Source: a virus
Reading direction: 5' to 3' (one strand)
DNA: 33,347 bases
IMG/VR virus record: IMGVR_UViG_3300020056_001226
Location: 1-33,347 of that record
This document shows, piece by piece, positions 1 to 6,918 of the stretch. The notes under the pieces were generated by a model. That model had not been told where the DNA came from, did not search any database, and saw nothing but the letters and a program-made list of their open reading frames with translations. A program made the translations under genes and the position numbers. How positions within the stretch are numbered: the first letter of the stretch is position 1; every line of letters begins with the position of its first letter.

Positions 1-154
1 GGTCAAACATGCCAAGGTCATTCGGATCAAGGCCTTCCTGACCCTTTTTACCACCAAAACGACAGTGGTTCATTGAAGTACCAGTCATGTGAAACTGGTA
101 TTCTTTGTCATTGAGTTTTTCCCAATGATACTCATCACCATATCTATTTTTCAT
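1..154 (-). CDS. Conserved phage hypothetical protein, partial (C-terminus beyond window)
   Basis: Reading the minus strand from the ATG at 154 gives 51 residues that run off the left edge of the window without a stop, so the gene is incomplete at its 3' end. The peptide begins MKNRYGDEYHWEKLNDKEYQ and contains a CRFGGKKGQEG segment followed by LDPNDLGMFD. The start is well supported: AAGGA lies about 8 bases upstream and the ATG overlaps the end of the preceding gene (TAG at 146-144). It looks like a short conserved protein of marine T4-like phages, but I cannot assign a function. It is the last gene of the co-oriented small-gene cluster that starts at 1161. Confidence 0.7.
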   Translation of the reverse strand, partial: MKNRYGDEYHWEKLNDKEYQFHMTGTSMNHCRFGGKKGQEGLDPNDLGMFD

Positions 155-422
155 AACCCAGTTCCTTCGCACGTTTCTCAGCATACTTAACAGCACTTTT
201 TAAAGATTTAATAAGGTTTTTTGTATCATCGGCGTGATACTCATCGATTTTAAGAGTTCTGGGACTGATAAAAGATTCCAGTTCCTTGTCGATTAAATCT
301 TTTAGTGTCACGGATTTGGTATAAGCCGCTTCACAAGCCGTCCCAAAGTACACTTCGGTTGCGATATTGCCCTCGGCAGTCAACCAAGGGTCTGCGTCAA
401 TTTCAACAAAGTTTTTACTCAT
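144..422 (-). CDS. Hypothetical protein, 92 aa
   Basis: The protein is acidic in its first half and Lys-rich at its C-terminus, with a predicted helix around residues 65-90 (KNLIKSLKSAVKYAEKRAKE). There is no signal peptide, membrane segment or motif that I recognise. The ATG at 422 is preceded by GGGTGA, which matches the GGTGA part of an extended Shine-Dalgarno sequence, and that element is duplicated (see the tandem repeat at 421-442). The gene lies 14 bases downstream of its neighbour and overlaps the next one by 11 bases, so it is part of a coupled run of small genes. Function unknown. Confidence 0.7.
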   Translation of the reverse strand: MSKNFVEIDADPWLTAEGNIATEVYFGTACEAAYTKSVTLKDLIDKELESFISPRTLKIDEYHADDTKNLIKSLKSAVKYAEKRAKELGYEK

Positions 423-442
423 GTTTCACCCATGTTTCACCC
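421..442 (-). repeat. Tandem 11-bp duplication of a ribosome-binding site and ATG
   Basis: On the minus strand GGGTGAAACAT occurs twice back to back. Each copy carries GGGTGA followed by an ATG (433 and 422). The first ATG opens a four-codon mini-ORF (M-G-E-T) whose TGA overlaps the real start at 422 as ATGA. The duplication therefore makes a minimal upstream ORF coupled to the 92-aa gene. Confidence 0.6.
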
Positions 443-700
443 ATCGTCTAGACCAGCTTCCCATCGTTCTGATTCCCACTGCTGAATGAAGTTTGAGAAT
501 CCTACTTGAAGTACACTGTACTCGCTCAGATTCTCTTCACGCCACTCTTCAATCTCTTTCACTTGGTCTGGAGTGATTTCAGTAATCTCTCCAACACCAA
601 AATGCTCAGTGATCTGTTCCCATACTTGGTCACAGATTTGGCTTTCATAATACTCTTCGGACTTGTGAGGGCGATGCCACACATACTTTTCTTCACTCAT
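437..700 (-). CDS. Hypothetical acidic protein, 87 aa
   Basis: The protein is strongly acidic and rich in Trp and Glu (EEWREENLSEY; QQWESERWEAG), with no membrane segment or recognisable catalytic motif. I use ATG 700 because GAGG lies about 8 bases upstream and the ATG follows the TGA of the preceding gene by two bases. A TTG two codons further upstream would be an inferior start. Small acidic early-type phage proteins of this sort are often host-takeover factors, but nothing in the sequence shows that here. Function unknown. Confidence 0.7.
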   Translation of the reverse strand: MSEEKYVWHRPHKSEEYYESQICDQVWEQITEHFGVGEITEITPDQVKEIEEWREENLSEYSVLQVGFSNFIQQWESERWEAGLDDG

Positions 701-702
701 GA

Positions 703-1161
703 TCAAAACCTCGTTTGATATCGGTTGTCGGGGTCAACCTCATCGGCAGTCAAGGGCAAACCCATAAACACCTCTGTATATTCGTGATCCCAATTGTTGT
801 CAAAGAACCAACTGGTTCCATTTTCGCACAGTTCTTCATCTAACCATTCATCAGACAGAGGAGAATTCTCGGTCAGTATGGGATAGTAGAAACAGGCACA
901 CTCATCGAAATAGTCTACCATTTCAAACTCGGAGAATTCGCACTCTGGTTCACATTGACCACTAGCACTCTCATCAAGATAAGACTCGAGCAGTTCTTTC
1001 TCTTCTTCGTTGGTGATCTTTACGATATATGCACCAGATCGAAAGTTAGACTCAACTCGGCAACGGTCACCGCTCTCGTTATCTTTCCATACTTCCCACT
1101 GGTCAAAACTCTTTTTGTACATCGGGTGAATGGTGTACTCTTTTCCTACTTCAATTTTCAT
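703..1161 (-). CDS. Hypothetical acidic protein, 152 aa
   Basis: A very acidic soluble protein with a short N-terminal beta-like segment (MKIEVGKEYTIHPMYKKSFD) and four Cys: CRV, CEPEC and CACFYYP. No known metal-binding spacing can be assigned with certainty, although C-E-P-E-C followed by C-A-C could be a site. The ATG at 1161 has AAGGAA about 7 bases upstream. A sigma70-like promoter lies 34 bases further upstream (1195-1223), so this gene heads the transcription unit 1161-1. Function unknown. Confidence 0.75.
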   Translation of the reverse strand: MKIEVGKEYTIHPMYKKSFDQWEVWKDNESGDRCRVESNFRSGAYIVKITNEEEKELLESYLDESASGQCEPECEFSEFEMVDYFDECACFYYPILTENSPLSDEWLDEELCENGTSWFFDNNWDHEYTEVFMGLPLTADEVDPDNRYQTRF

Positions 1162-1185
1162 GATAAATTCCTTACTTGAACAATC

Positions 1186-1200
1186 TAAGATTAAATCTTA
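1186..1200. promoter_or_regulatory. 15-bp perfect inverted repeat overlapping a -10 box
   Basis: TAAGATTAAATCTTA on the plus strand has 7-bp arms and a 1-bp centre. One arm contains the complement of the TAAGAT -10 hexamer of the adjacent promoter. Its position is what one would expect of an operator, but no cognate regulator is identified. Confidence 0.45.
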
Positions 1201-1223
1201 TCATCTTTTGTATCGGAAGTCAA
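1195..1223 (-). promoter_or_regulatory. Sigma70-like promoter for the 1161-1 gene run
   Basis: The minus strand shows TTGACT (1223-1218), a 17-base spacer and TAAGAT (1200-1195). The -35 matches consensus at 5/6 and the -10 at 4/6, with ideal spacing. It lies in one of the few intergenic gaps (1162-1230), just after a gene end and before a gene with a good RBS, as expected for a host-RNA-polymerase promoter. Confidence 0.6.
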
Positions 1224-1230
1224 TACAAAA

Positions 1231-1518
1231 TTAATCTAACCACTGTATGATTTCTACTGTACCACCACATCCAGCAGCACGAATAGTGTTGGCTGTTTCC
1301 TCTGCTTCTTCTCTTGTTTCGAACAATTCTACCACCAAATCAGCACAGGAACCCGTGTCTTCAGTGATATAATAAAAAGAGTCATTGGTCGATACTTTGA
1401 TGGCGTACTTCATTCTGCCTACCATACCAGATTTCTTACTAAAAATCCGATCCCAATTACTAGCAAACGTTTCATTGTCTACCGAATAGGGTCTCGGTCT
1501 ACTTCCCTTGCCACTCAT
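1231..1518 (-). CDS. Conserved small phage protein (MSGKGSxPRP type), 95 aa
   Basis: The N-terminus MSGKGSRPRPYSVDNETFASN, followed by a WDRIF motif, is a pattern I recognise from small conserved proteins of many tailed phages. The rest (MKYAIKVSTNDSFYYITEDT) resembles a compact alpha/beta fold. No function is known to me. I start at ATG 1518 rather than an upstream codon because AGAGG is well placed and the family N-terminus begins there. The gene overlaps the end of the upstream glycosyltransferase-like gene by 20 bases and is followed by the promoter gap at 1162-1230. Confidence 0.75.
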   Translation of the reverse strand: MSGKGSRPRPYSVDNETFASNWDRIFSKKSGMVGRMKYAIKVSTNDSFYYITEDTGSCADLVVELFETREEAEETANTIRAAGCGGTVEIIQWLD

Positions 1519-2491
1519 ATACTTTTCCTCTAGGCCAATCAATCATTCCTCTAGCATCACGCTTTTGTAATTCAAAAAAATCCTTGGTTTCAAATATTGG
1601 TAACTCTGGAACCTCAGCATTCTGAATTAATGTTAAACATCTCTTTCGATTATGCATTCTCTCCGTATCTGTTATCTCTACCAAATCGGACAGTTTAATA
1701 TTTAGCAATTTTTTAAACTGTTCATAAAATCCTTCAAGTCTTTCTTCATTATCTTCTATACTGTCAAAAGAATAGTCAATAACGTTATCGTGCATCTTGA
1801 ACCCCAACCACTTCAAATTGCGATAATAGTTCTGTGCCGAAAATCCGAATGCAATCTTTTCATGTAGCAGAGGTTTCCATGTTTTTTCGGTAAACCTCAA
1901 CGTATTTACCTCTGGTTCAACATAAACATCTATCAATACTCTATCATAAAATTCAGCAGGATTGAAAGCAATTTTCGTTACCATGTCTGGTTGTTTCAAA
2001 CTATCGGCAATATTGAATTCTATATCAGCGAACACCCCGTTCCGTAAAAAAGAACAATACTGATTGATCAGTCCATCTTTCTCCACCTTGTCCCATAATT
2101 TCTGTCTAAAGGGTCTAGATTTGCCGTTAAGAAAACAAAACGGAATAGTGATCTCTTGATTTACATGTGTCTTGCCATGAGATATTGTTAGATACAAAAA
2201 ATAGTAAGGGTTTTTGCCGTGATACATATTTCTAGGCAGAGTATGATTCATATCACGAAAAGAATTGTCTTCGATGCAAAAAGATATATCAGAATTCTCT
2301 TCCACGAAAGAAATGTCAACAAATCGCACTATCTCTTCCCACAAATTGAACAAAGTATATTTTTTGTCCTTGCCGTGTTCGGATACTATCTCTTTGAGAG
2401 CATCATTATCTACAGTTCGGTGGCCATCAGCATCCCTTGCTAATAGGCATGATATGTAAACATTTTTATCATCAGAAGAAACTACGTTCAC
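1499..2491 (-). CDS. GT10/fucosyltransferase-like protein, copy 1, 330 aa
   Basis: The C-terminal half carries FTEKTWKPLL (about 200-209), then a GF segment and NVIDYSFDSIED. This resembles the GT10 (alpha-1,3-fucosyltransferase) signature in which an acidic strand precedes a TEK motif that binds the nucleotide sugar. The first 170 residues are poorly conserved. It is a clear paralogue of the protein at 22667-23599, sharing TEKTWKP, the YDxxLID segment before it and DYS-F/Y-D after it. A glycan-transfer role is inferred; donor and acceptor are unknown. The start is GTG at 2491, overlapping the TGA of the preceding gene as GTGA, with a weak RBS, so translation is probably coupled. Confidence 0.65.
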   Translation of the reverse strand: MNVVSSDDKNVYISCLLARDADGHRTVDNDALKEIVSEHGKDKKYTLFNLWEEIVRFVDISFVEENSDISFCIEDNSFRDMNHTLPRNMYHGKNPYYFLYLTISHGKTHVNQEITIPFCFLNGKSRPFRQKLWDKVEKDGLINQYCSFLRNGVFADIEFNIADSLKQPDMVTKIAFNPAEFYDRVLIDVYVEPEVNTLRFTEKTWKPLLHEKIAFGFSAQNYYRNLKWLGFKMHDNVIDYSFDSIEDNEERLEGFYEQFKKLLNIKLSDLVEITDTERMHNRKRCLTLIQNAEVPELPIFETKDFFELQKRDARGMIDWPRGKVYEWQGK

Positions 2492-2676
2492 CTAATTTGT
2501 TCTCTCTTTTTGTCACCAAACTTACGGCGATACACGGTTTCGCCCTTATCTGGACTTTCGTATATCCACGGTCTTTTTGCGTACCACTCTTCATAAGTGA
2601 TCAGAGGTTTATTAGCACCTTCCATCACGGCAAGATCAGCATGGTACATGGCACGCAAAACTTTGTCAGTATCCAT
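2488..2676 (-). CDS. Conserved small phage protein (YEEWYxxRPW type), 62 aa
   Basis: A short soluble protein with ITYEEWYAKRPWIYESPDKG followed by VYRRKFG, a pattern I associate with small conserved marine-phage proteins. Function unknown. Starts further upstream (2742 and 2691) are open, but ATG 2676 overlaps the receptor gene's TGA by only 11 bases and has GGG about 7 bases upstream, while the longer versions lie mostly inside the receptor C-terminus. Its stop overlaps the GTG of the glycosyltransferase-like gene. Confidence 0.6.
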   Translation of the reverse strand: MDTDKVLRAMYHADLAVMEGANKPLITYEEWYAKRPWIYESPDKGETVYRRKFGDKKREQIR

Positions 2677-4165
2677 GCTGATACCCAACATGAAACTCGA
2701 CACCCCCAACAGGATACCCGTACTGGATTTCATAGACTTCATCAGTGAGATTGCTCACCGTAGCAAAAAATCCACTGTTCTCATAGGTAAAGTCAATTGT
2801 GGTTGCCCACTGATTGCTATTGATCTGAGTCGTGAAGTCTTTCCACTCAGCGGTCACAGAACCTTTCCACTCCGATACAAATGGCTGATCACTGTCAGTG
2901 TACCCAGCGAATACCGAAAAGTTCACATCACCAAAAGTGTAATTGTCTTGGAATCGCACACCACTGGTAGAGTAGTCGCCCGTATTCTGAAACTGATTGT
3001 TTTCAAAATTGTAGGTAATACCCTCATCAAAATTATATGCGAATGCCGTTACTGGGCCCAGTGAGATATCAATACCGGCAGATTCTTCTGGATTTAGATT
3101 GTTGTTCGACATAACGTAAGCGTCTCCGTTCTCTTCATATAGTGTTGGTTCCCGATAAGATGATCCTATGGCGACATTAATACCAGTGAGCAGGGGAACC
3201 GAAAACCCAACTCTGGCAACTACATTGTCACCGTCAGTTCTAACAGAAAAACCACCGTACTCAGCATACGCCTCGACCCGTTCTCTGGTTTGTCCTGCGA
3301 ATCTTTCTGCGTTGATTGTCGCACCGATCAACACATCATAAAACATCTGTCTAGCATCAGTGTAGAATCGTTGCGACTTACTTTCATAACCACTGCCCTC
3401 ATTGGGGAAGTCAGCATTGTTCCAACTGTAGCCAACTGTTATATTCTCATCATTGTACGATACTGTGCCACGGTTGCCTTCCTGTTTACACTCATCAGAA
3501 AATAGTGTCATGACAAAATTCTCATCAAAGGTAGGCTGGTAGCACCTATCGTAGTCATAGGAATAGTCAGTATAAACTAAATTGAAATTGCCGTACTCTC
3601 CACGCACCGTATAATTTTTGTACATGTCGTCTTCGTCATTGTCAGACCTGACCGAATCATTGTTAGCACCAAATGCCGTGAAAGAAAAACCCAAGTCACT
3701 TGATATGTGTGTCATGGCACTCTTTGATCCGGCACGAATCATAAAACGATTATCAAACGTATCGTTGATAAAAACAGTTCCAGCGAGTGAACCAGAACCA
3801 TAGATTGTAGAGTTAGAACCCTGCACCAGCGTGATTCTCTCGCCGCCTGTGGGTATATCATGAGCAAAGTCATACCAACCAGTACCAGAATCGTTGACAG
3901 GGATTCCGTTGCGATATATCTGCGAGTGAATAGTCTGTTGCCCTCGTTCACGATATCCAGCGAAACCACCATACCCACCTTGAGTGAATGATTGACTAGG
4001 ATCAAGAATCTCAGCGACAGTGAAATCTAAGTTTGGTTTGGGTTCAAATGTCTGGCGAGGTGCCGCCTCCACGACAATCTCATAAAGTTCTTCGGCATAC
4101 GCTGCACCAGCAAACCATGCCATGAACAGAAATACCACAAAAACATACCATCTAATTTTAATCAC
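2666..4165 (-). CDS. TonB-dependent outer-membrane receptor, BtuB-like, 499 aa
   Basis: From GTG 4165 the protein has a signal peptide (MIKIRWYVFVVFLFMAWFAG, cleavage near AYA-EE at 24), a TonB-box-like YEIVVEA (28-34) and a plug domain to about 137. The plug includes RGQQTIHSQIYRNGIPVND and STIYGSGSLAGTVFI. A long Tyr/Asn/Gly-rich beta-barrel region follows and ends in an aromatic residue. The C-terminal NLTDEVYEIQYGYPVGGVEF resembles the end of the vitamin B12 receptor BtuB (N-L-x-D-x-x-Y-E-x-x-Y-G-Y). At 499 residues it is shorter than E. coli BtuB (about 614), so barrel strands or loops are reduced. Two Cys about 23 residues apart may form a loop disulfide. The GTG overlaps the TGA of the 38-aa microprotein as GTGA; GGGAT is upstream. 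Substrate (corrinoid, siderophore or other) is inferred only. Phage genes flank it on both sides. Confidence 0.85.
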   Translation of the reverse strand: MIKIRWYVFVVFLFMAWFAGAAYAEELYEIVVEAAPRQTFEPKPNLDFTVAEILDPSQSFTQGGYGGFAGYRERGQQTIHSQIYRNGIPVNDSGTGWYDFAHDIPTGGERITLVQGSNSTIYGSGSLAGTVFINDTFDNRFMIRAGSKSAMTHISSDLGFSFTAFGANNDSVRSDNDEDDMYKNYTVRGEYGNFNLVYTDYSYDYDRCYQPTFDENFVMTLFSDECKQEGNRGTVSYNDENITVGYSWNNADFPNEGSGYESKSQRFYTDARQMFYDVLIGATINAERFAGQTRERVEAYAEYGGFSVRTDGDNVVARVGFSVPLLTGINVAIGSSYREPTLYEENGDAYVMSNNNLNPEESAGIDISLGPVTAFAYNFDEGITYNFENNQFQNTGDYSTSGVRFQDNYTFGDVNFSVFAGYTDSDQPFVSEWKGSVTAEWKDFTTQINSNQWATTIDFTYENSGFFATVSNLTDEVYEIQYGYPVGGVEFHVGYQHGY

Positions 4166-4278
4166 ATGAACATCCCATATGCTAGACACCACAATTCTAA
4201 CCCAAGTTTATAAAATACCCAAGCACCCATAACGCACAATGCGCCCATACACATTTGACCAGTGACAGTCTTATTCAT
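4162..4278 (-). CDS. Membrane microprotein, 38 aa, coupled to the TonB-dependent receptor
   Basis: The ORF encodes 38 residues beginning MNKTVTGQMCMGALCVMGAW, followed by VFYKLGLELWCLAYGMFM. One or two hydrophobic stretches suggest an inner-membrane microprotein; three Cys and six Met are unusual for its size. AGGAGA sits at ideal distance from ATG 4278, the strongest RBS in this region. The ATG overlaps the stop of the upstream SGNH gene by 8 bases, and the TGA overlaps the receptor GTG (ATGTGA). This architecture strongly suggests a translated gene co-expressed with the receptor. Function unknown; a receptor- or TonB-associated role is speculation. Confidence 0.65.
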   Translation of the reverse strand: MNKTVTGQMCMGALCVMGAWVFYKLGLELWCLAYGMFM

Positions 4279-5269
4279 TATTATCTCCTATCATGCCACG
4301 TTTAATCAGTTCCTTTTTAACCAATTTCATCCATGCATTTTGGACATCAGTAGGCGGGTGATACATCAGATTTTCTGCAAAATCACCACACTCCCAATAT
4401 CTAAATTCTTGTAGTCCACCTTGAACAACGCTGTCGTTCTCATAAAAAAACCAAGTGTCCCAATCAATCATATCCATCCAATGTTTACAGTCTGGATACA
4501 TCTTTTCAATTCTTTTGTTTTTGAATTCTGCCTTCATATTTTCTGGCAACGGCGTTGTAGTTTTTTCTGTGTTGTCCCACAGTCTTCTAGCCAACCAACC
4601 CATAGTTGCTTGTCCAGAGATTAAGTTTCTATCGCCGTTGCCATGAATTTCATCTGTTGGTCTAACGTGTACATCGTGAAATATATTCTGCCAACACATG
4701 TTCATCAAAGGTACGCCATAGGATTTGCACAAAGACTGTAGAGTAATTATGGCACGACATGTGTCAACATAACATTGTGCTTTGCTAAAATTGTTATCGA
4801 AATAAGACCTAATGCGTCTATCTAATGACGGTATACCAAAATCCCATATACCATAACCACCCCCAATGATCAACCAATTCGACATCGGGTGTTTTATTTT
4901 CTCATTATTTTCGGTGAGGAAATAATTGGTAAAAGTAGTCTGCTGTTCTTTCCTTAACCCATTGTAGATATCTCTCCAGTCTGGGTCTTCGTGAGTGAAC
5001 AAGAATTCTTTTCTAAATGGCGATGACCACATCACTACCACACCAGCAGCATTTTTTCTTCTCTCTGGTTTTGATAGTTCATAACATAAACGATCACAGA
5101 TGATCTGATTTCCAGAACCCATCTGTGCAGCATGGATAACAGAATCTCTTCCTAATTCAGATTCTAGTTGTCTGGCCCATGATAAAGTTTTTTTGTCTGT
5201 GTGTGCCGTAAAAGAACATCCACCAGTAATAATATAATTATCTTTTTCCGCCGAAGTATCTGACTGCAT
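4271..5269 (-). CDS. SGNH/GDSL-like hydrolase, copy 1 (332 aa)
   Basis: An SGNH-type nucleophile block GGCSFT lies at residues 16-21, with Ser19 the putative nucleophile. A block II-like MGSGNQ, a VVVMWSSPFRKEF strand, and a C-terminal MYHPPTD that could supply the catalytic His follow. The family contains esterases, acetyl-hydrolases and O-acyltransferase-linked domains acting on lipids or glycans; the substrate here is unknown. It is one of four SGNH-like proteins in the window. I start at ATG 5269 because this leaves a typical short N-terminus and a purine-rich GGAAAAGGG upstream; ATG 5293 is possible. It overlaps the nuclease gene upstream and the 38-aa microprotein downstream. Confidence 0.6.
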   Translation of the reverse strand: MQSDTSAEKDNYIITGGCSFTAHTDKKTLSWARQLESELGRDSVIHAAQMGSGNQIICDRLCYELSKPERRKNAAGVVVMWSSPFRKEFLFTHEDPDWRDIYNGLRKEQQTTFTNYFLTENNEKIKHPMSNWLIIGGGYGIWDFGIPSLDRRIRSYFDNNFSKAQCYVDTCRAIITLQSLCKSYGVPLMNMCWQNIFHDVHVRPTDEIHGNGDRNLISGQATMGWLARRLWDNTEKTTTPLPENMKAEFKNKRIEKMYPDCKHWMDMIDWDTWFFYENDSVVQGGLQEFRYWECGDFAENLMYHPPTDVQNAWMKLVKKELIKRGMIGDNNE

Positions 5270-5603
5270 GTCCCTTTTCCACCAAGTATTCATTCAATGA
5301 CTGATCAGCGTATTCTTTGTCTGACCAAATCTCACCAAGGATACGACCATACTTGCCCTTGGCATCATATGTTTTTGTTTTAAGAACGGCAGTCTCGCCT
5401 TCTGGGCAAAAGTTCACACAGTAATCTTTTGCAGCAAGACCCAATTTCTTTTCTTCCAAATCTCTGGTACGACTTTCTGGCGTGTTAATACCATAAAGTC
5501 TGACTCTTTGATCATTGAGCCAGACTCCAAAACCTAGATCGATATGCACATCAACGGTATCACCATCAACCCATCTGTCAATGATTACTTTGTACTCATA
5601 CAT
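5238..5603 (-). CDS. Staphylococcal nuclease homologue (thermonuclease), 121 aa
   Basis: A complete SNase-fold domain (PF00565 type). VDGDTVDVHIDLGFGVWL gives the OB-fold strands, RVRLYGINTPES carries Arg35 and Glu43, and KYGRILGEIW carries Arg87, so the Arg-Glu-Arg catalytic triad of staphylococcal nuclease is intact. The classical Asp of the DTPE motif is Asn here (NTPE), as I believe is common in phage and bacterial homologues. No signal peptide is present, so it should act in the cytoplasm, plausibly in host-DNA scavenging for the dNTP genes of this phage. GGGGA lies about 6 bases before ATG 5603. The start overlaps the 26-aa microprotein upstream and the stop overlaps the SGNH gene downstream. 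Confidence 0.9.
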   Translation of the reverse strand: MYEYKVIIDRWVDGDTVDVHIDLGFGVWLNDQRVRLYGINTPESRTRDLEEKKLGLAAKDYCVNFCPEGETAVLKTKTYDAKGKYGRILGEIWSDKEYADQSLNEYLVEKGHAVRYFGGKR

Positions 5604-5676
5604 CTTCTTCCCCTTTTATGTGCCACCAAAGGACAAAAACAATCCCACCAGCAACATATAATAAAAACTCAATCAT
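5596..5676 (-). CDS. Single-TM microprotein, 26 aa (candidate)
   Basis: Between the 77-aa membrane protein and the nuclease gene, an ORF encodes 26 residues beginning MIEFLLYVAGGIVFVLWWHI and ending KGEEDV. That is one transmembrane helix with a short charged tail, with no room for another domain. Its ATG overlaps the preceding stop region (ATGATTGA) and its TGA overlaps the nuclease start by 8 bases. The Shine-Dalgarno match is poor (GGAAG directly next to the ATG), so it may depend on coupling. It fills what would otherwise be a 66-base gap. Confidence 0.45.
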   Translation of the reverse strand: MIEFLLYVAGGIVFVLWWHIKGEEDV

Positions 5677-5902
5677 CTTCCGACAATTCTCTTTCCAAAA
5701 ACCTTGTAAAGATTTTATTATCCTTTCCAAATGTAGTTGCAAACCATTCCTTGCCCATTTTACGAGAAAGAAATTCTTCCACTACAGCCATATAGACCGC
5801 ACCATGAATCATACCGCCCTGTTTAAATCCAGCCTTGTAGCTAGTATAGGAGCAACCTCCCATACAAACTAGTATGATAATAACCTGTTCAAGTGTGATC
5901 AT
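5669..5902 (-). CDS. Small membrane-anchored hypothetical protein, 77 aa
   Basis: An N-terminal hydrophobic helix (VIIILVCMGGCSYTSYKAG, residues 7-25) is followed by a soluble C-terminal part with VVEEFLSRKMGKEWFATTFG. The two Cys in MGGCS do not make a convincing lipobox. It is probably a type II-like inner-membrane protein with a cytoplasmic or periplasmic tail; topology is uncertain. AGGA lies about 7 bases before the ATG. It follows the HAD hydrolase gene by three bases. Function unknown. Confidence 0.65.
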   Translation of the reverse strand: MITLEQVIIILVCMGGCSYTSYKAGFKQGGMIHGAVYMAVVEEFLSRKMGKEWFATTFGKDNKIFTRFLERELSEDD

Positions 5903-5905
5903 TTG

Positions 5906-6490
5906 TTATCCTTTCAGAATGTCATATAGTTGCTCCCAACTTTTGACAATCGTTGCCGGCCCCTGATAATCCATATTATGGCCGTGTTCCATTAGGAATG
6001 AATTGAATCCAAACTCAGCACCAACATCTGCGTTTACTGGTTTGTCTTCAATCCACGGTGCTCCATAATATTTATGCGACAATCGTTCAAGGATTTCATC
6101 TTTATCAGCACCACAGTCTAGATAATGAAACCCAACAAAGGCATCACCAAATAATTTTCGTAGGTTTTGAGTTCGCAATTCCTGTGCATACGGATCACTA
6201 TGAAGACTAGTCACGGCAACAAATAGGTATCCATGTTGTTCAAACAATTTGCGAATGAACCATTGGGCATCACGCAAAGGTGGCAGAAAACCAATAGCGG
6301 CACTGCTGTTGAATTGGTTGGTAAGTCTCTTCCCCTCTTCTGGGGTAATGTTAAACCTTTCGTTGATTTTGTACATCAACTGGTATCCCTCCACGGGAAC
6401 CATTCCATTGTGCCTACACCATCCCATGAATGCGGTCTCCCAATCAAGGCAAACCCCATCACAGTCGGTTAAAATAAATTTGTTTTTCAA
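5906..6490 (-). CDS. HAD-superfamily hydrolase, TTG start, 194 aa
   Basis: HAD motif I is TDCDGVCLDW (residues 8-17), with Asp9 as nucleophile and Asp11 as acid/base. A cap-like helical segment follows, then motif II VTSL (Thr/Ser), and a C-terminal WIEDKPVNAD segment that fits motif IV, which provides metal-binding acids. The size fits small phage phosphatases such as 5'(3')-deoxyribonucleotidases, which would suit a nucleotide-scavenging genome, but the substrate is not shown. The start is TTG at 6490 with a full AGGAGG four bases upstream, and it overlaps the TGA of the preceding gene as TTGA. No in-frame ATG lies close enough to preserve motif I. Confidence 0.75.
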   Translation of the reverse strand: MKNKFILTDCDGVCLDWETAFMGWCRHNGMVPVEGYQLMYKINERFNITPEEGKRLTNQFNSSAAIGFLPPLRDAQWFIRKLFEQHGYLFVAVTSLHSDPYAQELRTQNLRKLFGDAFVGFHYLDCGADKDEILERLSHKYYGAPWIEDKPVNADVGAEFGFNSFLMEHGHNMDYQGPATIVKSWEQLYDILKG

Positions 6491-6915
6491 GCGGCCTCCT
6501 CAAATTTTTCTAGGGCCACATCATATCGGCCGTTTTCATCCTGCGACCATGTGCGCTCACCAACGATATTGCGAGCCATAGTATAGTCCTTTACATCCTC
6601 ACGGCAAGACAACTTGCCATCAACGAGTTCAGCGTAGATAGCGGTATCCCACTCTTCTACAACTGTAGCGGGGTCAAAGTCGATATCATCGACTAGGTTT
6701 TCGCCAACAATATACTCTTCAGCATAATCATTGCGATACTCGATGCACTTAGCCACATCAGTGAAAAACTGGCCAGACATGGCCTGCTCCAACGAAGCCT
6801 CTACAACAAAGCAAGAGCCGCCCTTAGACTTCCAGTACTGCGGGCACTCACCCTTACCGTCCCAATCGTGGGCGCCATAGTTTTCCATAAACTGAGTGTA
6901 GATAACAACTTTCAT
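6487..6915 (-). CDS. Conserved hypothetical protein (MKVVIYTQFMENYGAHDW type), 142 aa
   Basis: A soluble acidic protein with a conserved-looking N-terminus (IYTQFMENYGAHDWDGKGE) and a CPQYWKSKGGSC segment. The C-terminal third is Glu/Asp-rich (WSQDENGRYDVALEKFEE). I recognise the N-terminal pattern from marine phage and occasional bacterial hypothetical proteins but know no function. AGGGG lies about 8 bases before ATG 6915. Its TGA overlaps the TTG of the HAD gene, so the two are probably coupled. Confidence 0.7.
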   Translation of the reverse strand: MKVVIYTQFMENYGAHDWDGKGECPQYWKSKGGSCFVVEASLEQAMSGQFFTDVAKCIEYRNDYAEEYIVGENLVDDIDFDPATVVEEWDTAIYAELVDGKLSCREDVKDYTMARNIVGERTWSQDENGRYDVALEKFEEAA

Positions 6916-6918
6916 AAA

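Noticed and set aside
6069-6076. CATAAATA resembling a late promoter
   Set aside because: It lies inside the HAD coding sequence far from any gene start; AT-rich chance match.
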